NCBI GenBank assembly: GCA_030601485.1
Contig: JAUVTO010000055.1
Coordinates: forward strand, 1-9,722
From: Desulfobacterales bacterium
GTDB taxonomy: Bacteria; Desulfobacterota; Desulfobacteria; Desulfobacterales; UBA11574
DNA: 9,722 nucleotides
Direction: 5' to 3'
The position numbers and the translations under genes are program-made. The notes beneath the pieces are model-generated. The model worked only from the letters and a program-made list of their open reading frames with translations, was not told the origin of the DNA and ran no database searches. The stretch's first letter is position 1; each line of letters starts with the position of its first letter. Of this stretch, positions 1-6,130 are shown piece after piece.

Positions 1-87
1 AGTTACTTGAAATATATGTACTCAAGTTTCGCACCCCTGAAATGGTGCAAAACCTTTTAAGGCGTCTGGTTTAGCGGAGCGTTATGT
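1..87 (+). other. 3' part of an attC-like recombination site (partial, cut by window edge)
   Basis: The stretch ends in AGCGTTATGT, where GTTATGT (81-87) resembles the integron R' core box (consensus GTTRRRY, one position off). It is preceded by a TGGTTTAGCGG segment like the L' arm of known attC sites. An imperfect hairpin, AAGTTTCGCACC (25-36) against GGTGCAAAACCTT (45-57), could be the apex of the folded site. The matching R'' and L'' boxes would fall at or before base 1, so the site cannot be verified in full. The main support is that the next attC-like site downstream has an R'' box complementary to this TTATGT, as expected when TTATGT is the 5' end of that cassette. No coding sequence is seen here. 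Confidence 0.45.
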
Positions 88-97
88 AGGGAGACTT

Positions 98-248
98 GAC
101 GGTCTCGTATAAAGTCCAACTTCTGCGTTGTGCTGCATTTCGTAATCATTCAACGTACGAAAAGTACGCCTCATGATTACAAAATTTGCACGCCTTGAAT
201 AAGAACTTTTTACGAAACCGTCTAAATCGGACTTTTTACGAGTTCATC
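98..248 (+). repeat. MITE-like repeat, copy A (151 bp, terminal inverted repeats)
   Basis: The ends are imperfect inverted repeats: GACGGTCTCGTATAAAGTC (98-116) matches the reverse complement of 230-248 at 15 of 19 positions. The whole element aligns, in opposite orientation, with the 151-bp copy at 3038-3188, sharing blocks such as AAGTCCAACTTCTGCGTTG and CGCCTTGAAT. The centre forms its own hairpin: GTAATCAT (142-149) pairs with ATGATTAC (173-180), and CGTAC (154-158) with GTACG (164-168). The flanks AGACTT (92-97) and AGCCTT (249-254) could be a worn target duplication. It encodes nothing convincing and would need a transposase supplied elsewhere. It ends 36 bp before the start of the SEC-C gene. 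Confidence 0.75.
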
Positions 249-284
249 AGCCTTAATAGAAAAAATGTTTTAGGAAGTAGAATT

Positions 285-542
285 ATGGCAAAATTAGGAA
301 CGAAAAAGAATCCAGCTATCGTAAGAGTACAAACCGAGGAAAGGCTTCAAGAAATCGCACCTGTTTTCCAAAAGCATGGATGGAAATTCATTATTGGTCT
401 TGAACCTGACAAGCCGGAAGATATTTCAGATCTTGAACGTTTGTTGAATCCTCCTGTCACAGTTACGTCACAAAAAAAGGTTGGCCGGAATGAACCATGC
501 CCGTGCGGTAGTGGAAAGAAGTACAAGAAATGTTGTGGATAA
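285..542 (+). CDS. SEC-C metal-binding motif protein, PBPRA1643-like family
   Basis: A small soluble 85-residue protein. It ends in a complete SEC-C zinc motif, CPCGSGKKYKKCCG (residues 72-85), with C72, C74, C83 and C84 as metal ligands, so the end is intact. The N-terminal part, MAKLGTKKNPAIVRVQTEER followed by HGW (31-33) and a PDKPEDISDLERLLNPP stretch, matches my memory of the PBPRA1643 SWIM/SEC-C family, whose members are usually a little longer (about 110 residues). The biochemical role of that family is unknown; SEC-C motifs elsewhere mediate protein binding (for example SecA to SecB). The ATG at 285 was chosen because AGGAAG (272-277) lies seven bases upstream and the family's conserved N-terminus begins there. 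An in-frame TTG at 186 falls inside the repeat and was not used. The gene is the only one in the proposed integron cassette. Confidence 0.85.
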   Translation: MAKLGTKKNPAIVRVQTEERLQEIAPVFQKHGWKFIIGLEPDKPEDISDLERLLNPPVTVTSQKKVGRNEPCPCGSGKKYKKCCG

Positions 543-577
543 AGGCCTTGATGTGAATTTAATCTATTGAATTTATT

Positions 578-681
578 GCATAACAGGCGGGTTGAGCAGA
601 CAGGAAAAGCAATGCCGCTTTACGTAAAGGCTGTATGCGCTCGAAATTCCTCGTCCTGCTGCCCACCCATAGACGTTAGGA
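578..681 (+). other. attC-like integron recombination site (104 bp)
   Basis: The outer boxes are GCATAAC (578-584, R'') and GTTAGGA (675-681, R'). Inside them GGGTTGAGC (589-597, L'') pairs with GCCCACCC (661-668, L') with one unpaired T and one mismatch. The stem continues as AGACAGGA (598-605) against TCCTGCT (654-660) with one unpaired base. Unpaired bases on only one arm are the hallmark of attC folded for single-strand recombination. The variable middle has a further hairpin around the palindrome CTTTACGTAAAG (618-629). Length, box order and position just after a stop codon all fit. What could mislead is that the core boxes are short and R'' departs from RYYYAAC at one position. Confidence 0.7.
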
Positions 682-783
682 TAAAAAATTCTTAATGGCT
701 ATTTCAGCATATAAAAATATCGCAGACTTCCTAAAAAGGAAATCCACAATTCAAAATATTTTTCTCGGGCCCTTAACAATCCC

Positions 784-2034
784 TTAATGTTTGAAACTCC
801 TCTGCCCGGTATAAACCATTGTAGCGCCGACCTCATTGCAGGCCTCGATGGACTGATAGTCATTTTCTGATCCGCCCGGCTGAATTACGGAGGTAACCCC
901 TTCTCGGAGCCCTACATCCACCCCGTCTCTAAAAGGAAAAAAGGCATCGCTGACCATGGCAGCACCAATCAGCCCACCTTTTTCATTGGAAACCTTATCA
1001 TCCATTTCCGCCTTTTTATCTTCATCTTTTAGATCGTTATAGGGAATACCATGCATTTCAAAGCAGTAACGGTCTGCCAGCTTTCGATAGGCCTTGTCTC
1101 TTGCAATTTCTGCAACTCCCACCCGGTCTTGCTCACCGGTTCCGATGCCCACGGTTACTTGATCTTTAACATAAATTACTGAATTTGATGTAACCCCTGA
1201 TTCCACAAGCCAGCCGAAGAGCATGTTTTCGTATTCCTGTTCGGTGGGCGCCCGGTTGATCCGGTAGTGCTTGCCCTTATATTCGCATTCGGCAAGTTTT
1301 AGATCCTCCTTAGTGCGAGCCGCAGGAACAAAAGACCACTGGGCGATAATACCGCCGTCTATCAAGCTTTTAAATTCCACACATCTTTTCCCCACAAATG
1401 TCTGCAACCGGTCAATATTTCCAATACGGATAACCCGAAGATTTTTTTTCTTGGCAAAAATATCCATGATCCCTTCTTCAAAATCAGGAGCAACGACAAC
1501 TTCGGCATATTGTTCGGTAATGGCTTGAGCCGTTGCCCTGTCAACAGCCCTATTGACTGCAATGCATCCCCCAAATGCCGCCACCCGGTCGGCAATGTTT
1601 GCCTTTTGATATGCGTCTGCCAATGTATCAGATCTGGCAACACCGCACGGATTGTTGTGCTTGACGATGACGACCGTGGGTTTATCCACAAAATATCTTA
1701 GGATGTTTAAGGAATTGTCCGCATCGGTCAGATTGGTTTTGCCGGGATGCTTTCCGGATTGCAACAGCTCAATATCTGAAGCCAGATATTGGCCCGGCTG
1801 AATGGTTTGGGTCTCCCCCAGAATCAGGTTTCCGTTTGCCAACTTGTAAAGTGCTGCTTCCTGACCGGGATTTTCGCCGTATCGTAACCCTTTTTGGATG
1901 TTATCGATGGTCCAGGCAACTTTTTCATAAAACAGGGTTTGCCTTTTATCCTGATCCACAAAACTGATTTCCATATTGGGAGGAAAGTGATCATCCATTA
2001 TCGTTCGATACATTTTTTTCAGATCTTGTGTCAT
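784..2034 (-). CDS. purH: Stand-alone AICAR formyltransferase (C-terminal half of PurH)
   Basis: A cytosolic enzyme that transfers a formyl group from 10-formyl-tetrahydrofolate to AICAR, giving FAICAR, the penultimate step of IMP synthesis. The 416 residues carry the family signatures in order: RYGENPGQ (51-58), the catalytic Lys-His in VVIVKHNNPCGVA (K125, H126), AAFGGCIAVN (153-162), SDAFFPFRDGVDV, IQPGGS, and a C-terminal MVYTGQRSFKH that matches the usual PurH end. The cyclohydrolase domain that normally precedes it is absent and is encoded by the separate gene upstream. AGGAG (2041-2045) lies six bases before the ATG. It is the second gene of the - strand purine pair, about 153 bp after the first. 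No clear terminator was found downstream, only a weak AT-rich hairpin at 728-741. Confidence 0.95.
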   Translation of the reverse strand: MTQDLKKMYRTIMDDHFPPNMEISFVDQDKRQTLFYEKVAWTIDNIQKGLRYGENPGQEAALYKLANGNLILGETQTIQPGQYLASDIELLQSGKHPGKTNLTDADNSLNILRYFVDKPTVVIVKHNNPCGVARSDTLADAYQKANIADRVAAFGGCIAVNRAVDRATAQAITEQYAEVVVAPDFEEGIMDIFAKKKNLRVIRIGNIDRLQTFVGKRCVEFKSLIDGGIIAQWSFVPAARTKEDLKLAECEYKGKHYRINRAPTEQEYENMLFGWLVESGVTSNSVIYVKDQVTVGIGTGEQDRVGVAEIARDKAYRKLADRYCFEMHGIPYNDLKDEDKKAEMDDKVSNEKGGLIGAAMVSDAFFPFRDGVDVGLREGVTSVIQPGGSENDYQSIEACNEVGATMVYTGQRSFKH

Positions 2035-2040
2035 TGTTTG

Positions 2041-2045
2041 CTCCT
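2041..2045 (-). promoter_or_regulatory. Ribosome binding site of the AICAR formyltransferase gene
   Basis: AGGAG on the - strand, six bases upstream of the ATG at 2034. It shows that this half of PurH is translated independently rather than by readthrough from the cyclohydrolase gene. Confidence 0.7.
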
Positions 2046-2091
2046 TTTTTCTGGCAGATAATTGTTAAAGATAATCACGAAATATTAACCG

Positions 2092-2137
2092 CACGAAAGA
2101 ATATTATAGTTTTCGTTCTTTGGTGATAATTTTTTTT
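2092..2137 (+). terminator. Possible intrinsic terminator between the two purine genes, + strand orientation
   Basis: CACGAAAGAA (2092-2101) pairs with TTCTTTGGTG (2116-2125) at nine of ten positions, and eight T residues follow at 2130-2137 on the + strand. Both flanking genes are read from the - strand, where no T-run follows, so this would stop antisense transcription rather than the purine mRNA. The stem is AT-rich and the loop is 14 bases, so it may be chance. Confidence 0.25.
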
Positions 2138-2187
2138 GTTCCAGCTTGTCCGGCTTAGATCGTGAGAGATAACAGTAATAGCGTCTC

Positions 2188-2865
2188 CTAATATTCATGA
2201 CATTCCGTTACATCCTCAATGGCTCTGGAACCTAAAAAGTCGGCGATAGTGCGGTCGTAGACGGCAGTATATCCAAACGCCTTTTGTGCCAGCCGGTAGC
2301 GAAGTTCCAGCGATATGGCCCCATCATTTGCTTTCATCTCGGATATAATCGATTCATAGTCGGAGGGGTCAACAACAGATGCCACCCGTAAATAATTTTT
2401 GGCCGAGGCCCTTATCATACATGGCCCTCCGATATCGATATTTCCCCGAGCCTGTTCAACGGTTACGTCGGGTTGTGAGATCGTATCCTTAAAAGGATAC
2501 AGATTGCCGATAACCATATCGATATGAACGGATCCCGTTCGTTTTATATCATCATTATGGGCGTCATTGTATGTTTCGGTTAGCAGGCCGAGATATATTT
2601 TAAAATCAAGTGTCTTTACAAGACCACCCTGGGTTTCCGGCTGGCCGGTATAATCCGAAACCTGGGCAAGGCAGGATTCAGCTTTCTCGCCGAGGATCTC
2701 TTTTATCTTCTTGTAAGTACCTCCTGTTGAAAAAATCTTTATCTCAGGATTTATCTTCAGTAGTTCAGGTATGAACTTTTCCATGCCGGTTTTGTCAAAA
2801 ACACTTGCAAGCACATGTTTTACTGTTACAAGATCATCAATTTTTGCGACCACGTTAATACTCAT
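2188..2865 (-). CDS. purH: Stand-alone IMP cyclohydrolase (N-terminal half of PurH)
   Basis: Closes the ring of FAICAR to give IMP, the last step of de novo purine synthesis. The 225 residues form an MGS-like domain: SVFDKTGMEKF (21-31), STGGT (46-50), SDYTGQPE (70-77), NLYPF (121-125), NIDIGG (142-147) and RASAKNY (152-158). The residues matching the known catalytic Lys, Tyr, Asp and Lys of PurH are present (K84, Y123, D144, K156). The usual VKTLHPKxHGG block, however, reads VKTLDFKIYLG, losing both histidines. The start at 2865 is preferred over an upstream in-frame ATG at 2919 because AGAGGT (2873-2878) sits seven bases before it; the upstream extension would add 18 residues with no family match. 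It is the first gene of the purine pair. A fused PurH is about 520-530 residues, so this is a genuine split, with a gap of about 153 bp. Confidence 0.93.
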   Translation of the reverse strand: MSINVVAKIDDLVTVKHVLASVFDKTGMEKFIPELLKINPEIKIFSTGGTYKKIKEILGEKAESCLAQVSDYTGQPETQGGLVKTLDFKIYLGLLTETYNDAHNDDIKRTGSVHIDMVIGNLYPFKDTISQPDVTVEQARGNIDIGGPCMIRASAKNYLRVASVVDPSDYESIISEMKANDGAISLELRYRLAQKAFGYTAVYDRTIADFLGSRAIEDVTECHEY

Positions 2866-2872
2866 AGCATTT

Positions 2873-2878
2873 ACCTCT
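2873..2878 (-). promoter_or_regulatory. Ribosome binding site deciding the IMP cyclohydrolase start
   Basis: AGAGGT on the - strand, seven bases upstream of ATG 2865. No comparable site precedes the alternative ATG at 2919. Confidence 0.6.
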
Positions 2879-2951
2879 TTCCACCATACTTTTTTTAACC
2901 GTTGAAAGAACCGCTCCATGAAACCATGGTGCTCGTTAGCCAGTCACATGC

Positions 2952-2980
2952 TTTATCCGATTTTATGGGTTCATAGTCAA
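2952..2980 (-). promoter_or_regulatory. Candidate sigma70 promoter of the purine gene pair
   Basis: On the - strand TTGACT (2980-2975) is followed after 17 bases by GATAAA (2957-2952). The -35 box matches the consensus at five of six positions and the -10 box at four of six, with ideal spacing. It would give a leader of roughly 80 bases before the cyclohydrolase ATG. No PurR-like operator or purine riboswitch was recognised in that leader. Confidence 0.4.
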
Positions 2981-3037
2981 TATCGAATATGCTTATCCCG
3001 TCCGTTTTTTAATGGGCTAAATTGATACACCAAAACT

Positions 3038-3188
3038 GACGTTTTCGTAAAAAGTCAGATTGTAATGGCAAAGTAAAAAGCTCCAAATTCAAGGCGCGCA
3101 AATTCCGAGGAATGAGACGTACGTATAGTACGTCGCAGTGACGAGGAATGCAGCGCAACGCAGAAGTTGGACTTTTTACGAAGCCATC
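3038..3188 (-). repeat. MITE-like repeat, copy B (151 bp, with target duplication)
   Basis: Inverted relative to copy A at 98-248 and exactly the same length. The terminal inverted repeats are GACGTTTTCGTAAAAAGTC (3038-3056) and the reverse complement of 3170-3188, matching at 16 of 19 positions. The element is flanked by AAAACT on both sides (3032-3037 and 3189-3194), a likely 6-bp target duplication. The centre holds the hairpin GACGTAC (3116-3122) / GTACGTC (3128-3134) with a GTATA loop. No transposase is encoded. It lies in the divergent gap between the purine genes and the prepilin peptidase gene. Confidence 0.8.
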
Positions 3189-3302
3189 AAAACTTGTTTT
3201 GACACGAACAGCATCTATATATATAAACAGGAACATTATATTTGTTAGTTCCTTAGTAGTAAATTATTTGCTTTTTATGGCAAAAAAAATGCTTAGCCAA
3301 TT

Positions 3303-3421
3303 AAGTGTGAAATGCCTAAAGTGAGCTAAAGTGCCTAAAGTTAAGGAATACTGCCAATTTGTATAAAAGCCGGAGCGTAGCGACTCCTTAACTTTAGCTC
3401 ACTTCAAACTTTAGTTCACTT
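3303..3421. repeat. Imperfect inverted repeat built from CTAAAGT units
   Basis: The left arm (3303-3347) contains three CTAAAG units spaced about ten bases apart. The right arm (3385-3421) holds two such units in inverted orientation. CTAAAGTTAAGGA (3335-3347) is perfectly complementary to TCCTTAACTTTAG (3385-3397), and the arms continue to pair with bulges. A small GC hairpin, GGAGCG (3372-3377) with CGACTCC (3381-3387), lies at the inner edge of the right arm. The stretch is non-coding and has no T-run, so it is not a plain terminator. The rest of the gap from 3189 to 3514 is AT-rich, and I see no gene or convincing promoter in it. Confidence 0.6.
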
Positions 3422-3514
3422 GTAACTTTTCCAGTTTATCCGGGTTTGGTATGTAAATCATCGATGTTGCTTACTATTATCTCATCATAAATTCAAGCGG
3501 ACACTGTACAAAAC

Positions 3515-4282
3515 ATGTTTGATTTTTTCACCGTGAGTATCATTTTCATATTTGGTATGTGCATCGGAAGCTTTTTAAACGTCTGTATATACAGGCTGCC
3601 AACCTCAAAATCTATTGCAAACCCTTCACATTCAATCTGTCCAAGCTGCAGCCGCCGAATTCGATTTTATGACAATATTCCTGTTTTAAGTTATATCTGG
3701 CTTAAAGGCAGATGTCGTAATTGTAATGCACCGATATCTTTTCGCTATCCGCTGGTTGAACTGATGAACGGAATTGTTGCGGTGGTTCTGCTTTTTAAGT
3801 TTGGTCTGTCCCTGGAAAGTTTGGTATACTTTGTTTTTATTTCATCACTAATTGTAATAACATTTATTGATCTTGATCACCAAATCATACCGGATATCAT
3901 TACTCTCCCCGGAATCCCCATGGGCCTGATTGCCTCTTTTGCATTGCCGACAATAACGTTAAAAGCTTCGGCTCTCGGCTTGCTTATCGGAGGGGGGAGT
4001 CTTTGGTTTGTTGCATGGGCATATAACCTGATTGCCCACAGAGATGGAATGGGGGGCGGTGATATCAAACTTCTGGCTATGATGGGAACCATTATCGGCT
4101 GGAAAGGGGTGATTTTTACTATTTTTGCGTCATCGGTTATCGGTTCATGCGTAGGCATAACAATGATGCTGATCAAAAACAAGAATATGAAGTTTGCTAT
4201 CCCCTTCGGCCCTTTTCTATCTATCGGTGCAATTGCTTATGTCTTTTTCGGATCGGAATTTATATCCTGGTACTTAAGTTAG
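3515..4282 (+). CDS. pilD: Prepilin peptidase / N-methyltransferase (type IV leader peptidase)
   Basis: An inner-membrane aspartate protease (family A24) that cleaves type IV prepilin or type II secretion pseudopilin leaders and then methylates the new N-terminus. The 255 residues are close to the usual length. GSFLNVCIYRLP (18-29) opens the cytoplasmic domain, and two CxxC pairs (C42/C45, C67/C70) form the zinc site of the methylase part. The catalytic aspartates are D119 in FIDLDHQIIPD and D183 in GMGGGDIK, 64 residues apart as in characterised enzymes. About eight hydrophobic segments can be seen. The ribosome binding site is weak (GGA at 3499-3501), so expression may be low or the start may be helped by context. 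No pilin, pilus ATPase or secretin gene is adjacent, so which system it serves cannot be told from here. It converges on the rhomboid gene. Confidence 0.95.
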   Translation: MFDFFTVSIIFIFGMCIGSFLNVCIYRLPTSKSIANPSHSICPSCSRRIRFYDNIPVLSYIWLKGRCRNCNAPISFRYPLVELMNGIVAVVLLFKFGLSLESLVYFVFISSLIVITFIDLDHQIIPDIITLPGIPMGLIASFALPTITLKASALGLLIGGGSLWFVAWAYNLIAHRDGMGGGDIKLLAMMGTIIGWKGVIFTIFASSVIGSCVGITMMLIKNKNMKFAIPFGPFLSIGAIAYVFFGSEFISWYLS

Positions 4283-4304
4283 GCCGGTGAAGATATGGAA
4301 TCTA

Positions 4305-5273
4305 CTACACAATAGCCACTTTAAGATACAAATCCCCCCGGTGACCGTCGGGTGTTATTTTGCCCAAACCTTTCAGCCGGAGCTTGCTCCCTGCTTGCAC
4401 GCCGGCAGGGACGGTTACTCTTACCAGCCGTTTTTGAAATCCCCAGGGGATATTGACCAGCTTAAGCGTTCCGGTAAGCGCCTCAAATGAGGTGATGGTT
4501 ATCGTCCCATAGAGGTGGGGATCTTTTCCGGGACCCACGGGCCGGATAACCTGAAGGCGATGCGTTTTTCTTTTTGCGGTCACCTTGCGCATGTGGTCGC
4601 TGACACCTGCCCCAGGTAAGGCAAGCAAAATCTTTAAAAAAATAATGCCGAAGATAAAACCGCCGATATGAGCCCACCAGGCAATACCGCCAATACCCCC
4701 GTGGCTTCCGGCTGCACTGATAAACTGGATAACAAACCAGAGACCGAGGAAGAAGAACGCCGGAATTTCAACAAACAAGGGGATAAAGATAATGGGAATC
4801 AATGTTAATATCTTTGCATTGGGATAAAGAATCAAATAAGCGCCCATGACACCGGCTACGGCCCCGCTGGCTCCTATGGTAGGTATATTGGAATGAAGAT
4901 TGAAAATAAGATGGGAAAAGCCGGATATCATTCCGCAAAGCAGGTAAAAAACGAGATAACGAAACGGCCCGAGACGATCTTCGATATTGTCGCCAAAGAT
5001 GTAAAGCGACCACATATTACCCAGAAGATGCCAGAATCCGCCGTGGAGAAACATGAAAGAAAGCAAAGAGAAAAGCTGCTGGCTCGTGGTAAAATAAGAT
5101 GTAATCTGGGGGACCGAATAACGGGCGGGGACAAGACCATAAATATAGACAAAACGATTTAAATCCGGAATCAGCGCTACCTGTACCAGATAAACCACTA
5201 CGTTGATACCAATGATCGTATTATTGACAACCGGATAATTTTTAGAAGGTATTGTATCACGGATGGGTATCAT
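4305..5273 (-). CDS. Rhomboid intramembrane serine protease fused to a DnaJ C-terminal-like domain
   Basis: An integral membrane protease of 322 residues. The N-terminus MIPIRDTIPS is typical of bacterial rhomboids. FLHGGFWHLLGN (75-86) supplies the conserved H82 and the oxyanion N86, the catalytic serine is S136 in GASGAVAG, and the catalytic histidine is H202 in WWAHIGGF. Six or seven transmembrane segments span about 18-220. After a basic linker (227-240) the last 80 or so residues resemble the second C-terminal domain of DnaJ: VTVPAGVQAGSKLRLKGLG (287-305) and GHRGDLYLKV (310-319). There is no J-domain or zinc finger. The inference is that the tail binds unfolded substrate and feeds or restrains the protease. 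The start codon is 5 bp after the nadC stop and its AGGT (5277-5280) overlaps that stop, so translation is probably coupled. It is the last gene of the valS operon. No terminator is seen in the 22 bp before the convergent gene. Confidence 0.9.
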   Translation of the reverse strand: MIPIRDTIPSKNYPVVNNTIIGINVVVYLVQVALIPDLNRFVYIYGLVPARYSVPQITSYFTTSQQLFSLLSFMFLHGGFWHLLGNMWSLYIFGDNIEDRLGPFRYLVFYLLCGMISGFSHLIFNLHSNIPTIGASGAVAGVMGAYLILYPNAKILTLIPIIFIPLFVEIPAFFFLGLWFVIQFISAAGSHGGIGGIAWWAHIGGFIFGIIFLKILLALPGAGVSDHMRKVTAKRKTHRLQVIRPVGPGKDPHLYGTITITSFEALTGTLKLVNIPWGFQKRLVRVTVPAGVQAGSKLRLKGLGKITPDGHRGDLYLKVAIV

Positions 5274-5278
5274 ATGAC

Positions 5279-6112
5279 CTAATCAGCTGTCTGGATTCGC
5301 ATACTAATATCCACGCATCTTGCGGAATGGGTCAGAGCTCCTACGGATATGATATCTACCCCGGCATCTGCCAGGGATTTAAGAACGCTTTTTGTTACAT
5401 TCCCCGACACTTCAACAATTGCCCTTCCATCAATAAAGGCTGTGGCCTCTTTTATCTGTTCTATGCTCATATTATCGAGCATGATAACATCTACACCGGC
5501 CCTCAGAGCATCCTCGACCTGATCCGGAGTGGAAACCTCTACCTCTATTTTGACAAGATGGGATACCTTGGTCCGAATACGGTCAACAGCCTTTTTTATA
5601 CCCCCAGAGGCAGCAATATGATTATCCTTGATCAACACACCGTCATATAGCCCCATTCTGTGGTTATAGGCTCCGCCCACTCTAACGGCATATTTTTCTA
5701 ATACACGCCAGCCGGGTGTGGTCTTGCGGGTATCCACAAGGCGCACCCGTTTATTTTTAAGTTCATCCACATAGGAGCGTACACAGGTAGCGATACCCGA
5801 AAGGCGCTGAAGAAAATTCAAGGCGGTTCTCTCACCCGAAAGCAGCACGCGGAGTTTACCCTCAACGGTTGCTATGATTTTACCATCTTCTATAGTATCA
5901 CCATCAATACACGCGGGTCTGAATATAATTTTGGAGTCAAGATGCTTAAAAACCTGCCTGGCCACATCAAGGCCTGCAATGACAAAAGATTCTTTGGCTA
6001 TGATTATACCTTTGCCTTCAAGATCGGGATCCACGAGATTGTCCGTTGTAATATCTCCCGAACCGATGTCTTCTTTCAGGGCTATTTTTATGAGATGCTC
6101 TGTTGAATTCAT
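5279..6112 (-). CDS. nadC: Nicotinate-nucleotide pyrophosphorylase (quinolinate phosphoribosyltransferase)
   Basis: Converts quinolinate and PRPP to nicotinate mononucleotide, CO2 and pyrophosphate in de novo NAD synthesis; a cytosolic dimer or hexamer in known cases. The length of 277 residues is normal. Signatures in order are ALKEDIGSGDITT (11-23), GERTALNFLQRLSGIAT (93-109), DTRKTTPGWR (127-136), a GGAYNHRMGLYDGVLIKDNH block (146-165), IEVEV (189-193), VIMLDNM (209-215), EVSGNV (234-239) and SVGALTHSA (256-264). The basic residues that hold quinolinate and PRPP (R95, R129, K130, H151, R152) are present. The ATG is 18 bp after the valS stop, with only a weak GAG ahead of it, so it probably depends on translation from valS. 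The partner genes nadA and nadB are not in the window. Confidence 0.96.
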   Translation of the reverse strand: MNSTEHLIKIALKEDIGSGDITTDNLVDPDLEGKGIIIAKESFVIAGLDVARQVFKHLDSKIIFRPACIDGDTIEDGKIIATVEGKLRVLLSGERTALNFLQRLSGIATCVRSYVDELKNKRVRLVDTRKTTPGWRVLEKYAVRVGGAYNHRMGLYDGVLIKDNHIAASGGIKKAVDRIRTKVSHLVKIEVEVSTPDQVEDALRAGVDVIMLDNMSIEQIKEATAFIDGRAIVEVSGNVTKSVLKSLADAGVDIISVGALTHSARCVDISMRIQTAD

Positions 6113-6130
6113 GATAGACTCGGGTTGACT

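Larger units (their letters stand above)
82..675 (+). mobile_element. Integron gene cassette carrying a SEC-C motif protein
   Basis: Proposed excisable unit of 594 bp, running from the G/TT cut point in GTTATGT (81/82) to the equivalent point in GTTAGGA (675/676). It holds one small gene in the + direction, ending 35 bp before a 104-bp attC-like site, which is the classical cassette layout. The R'' box of that site, GCATAAC (578-584), is the reverse complement of the cassette's own 5' end (GTTATGT) at six of seven positions, as expected of a circular cassette. Past 681 no further cassette is seen before the purine genes, so this appears to be the last cassette in its array, with intI expected to the left. 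A 151-bp repeat is inserted between the 5' end and the gene. Confidence 0.6.

Noticed and set aside
186..284. Upstream TTG start adding 33 residues to the SEC-C protein
   Set aside because: The extension lies largely within the MITE-like repeat, has no ribosome binding site, and the conserved family N-terminus starts at ATG 285.
728..741. Hairpin TTCCTAAAAAGGAA as a terminator for the purine genes
   Set aside because: The stem is only 5 bp and AT-rich, with no T-run on the - strand.
2866..2919. Longer IMP cyclohydrolase starting at 2919
   Set aside because: The 18 extra residues have no family match, and the only good ribosome binding site (2873-2878) fits ATG 2865.
3009..3236. Open frame of 75 codons on the - strand
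   Set aside because: It runs across MITE copy B and has neither a ribosome binding site nor a protein-like composition.
5252..5650. Open frame of 132 codons on the + strand
   Set aside because: It is antisense to nadC, whose conserved motifs explain the sequence.
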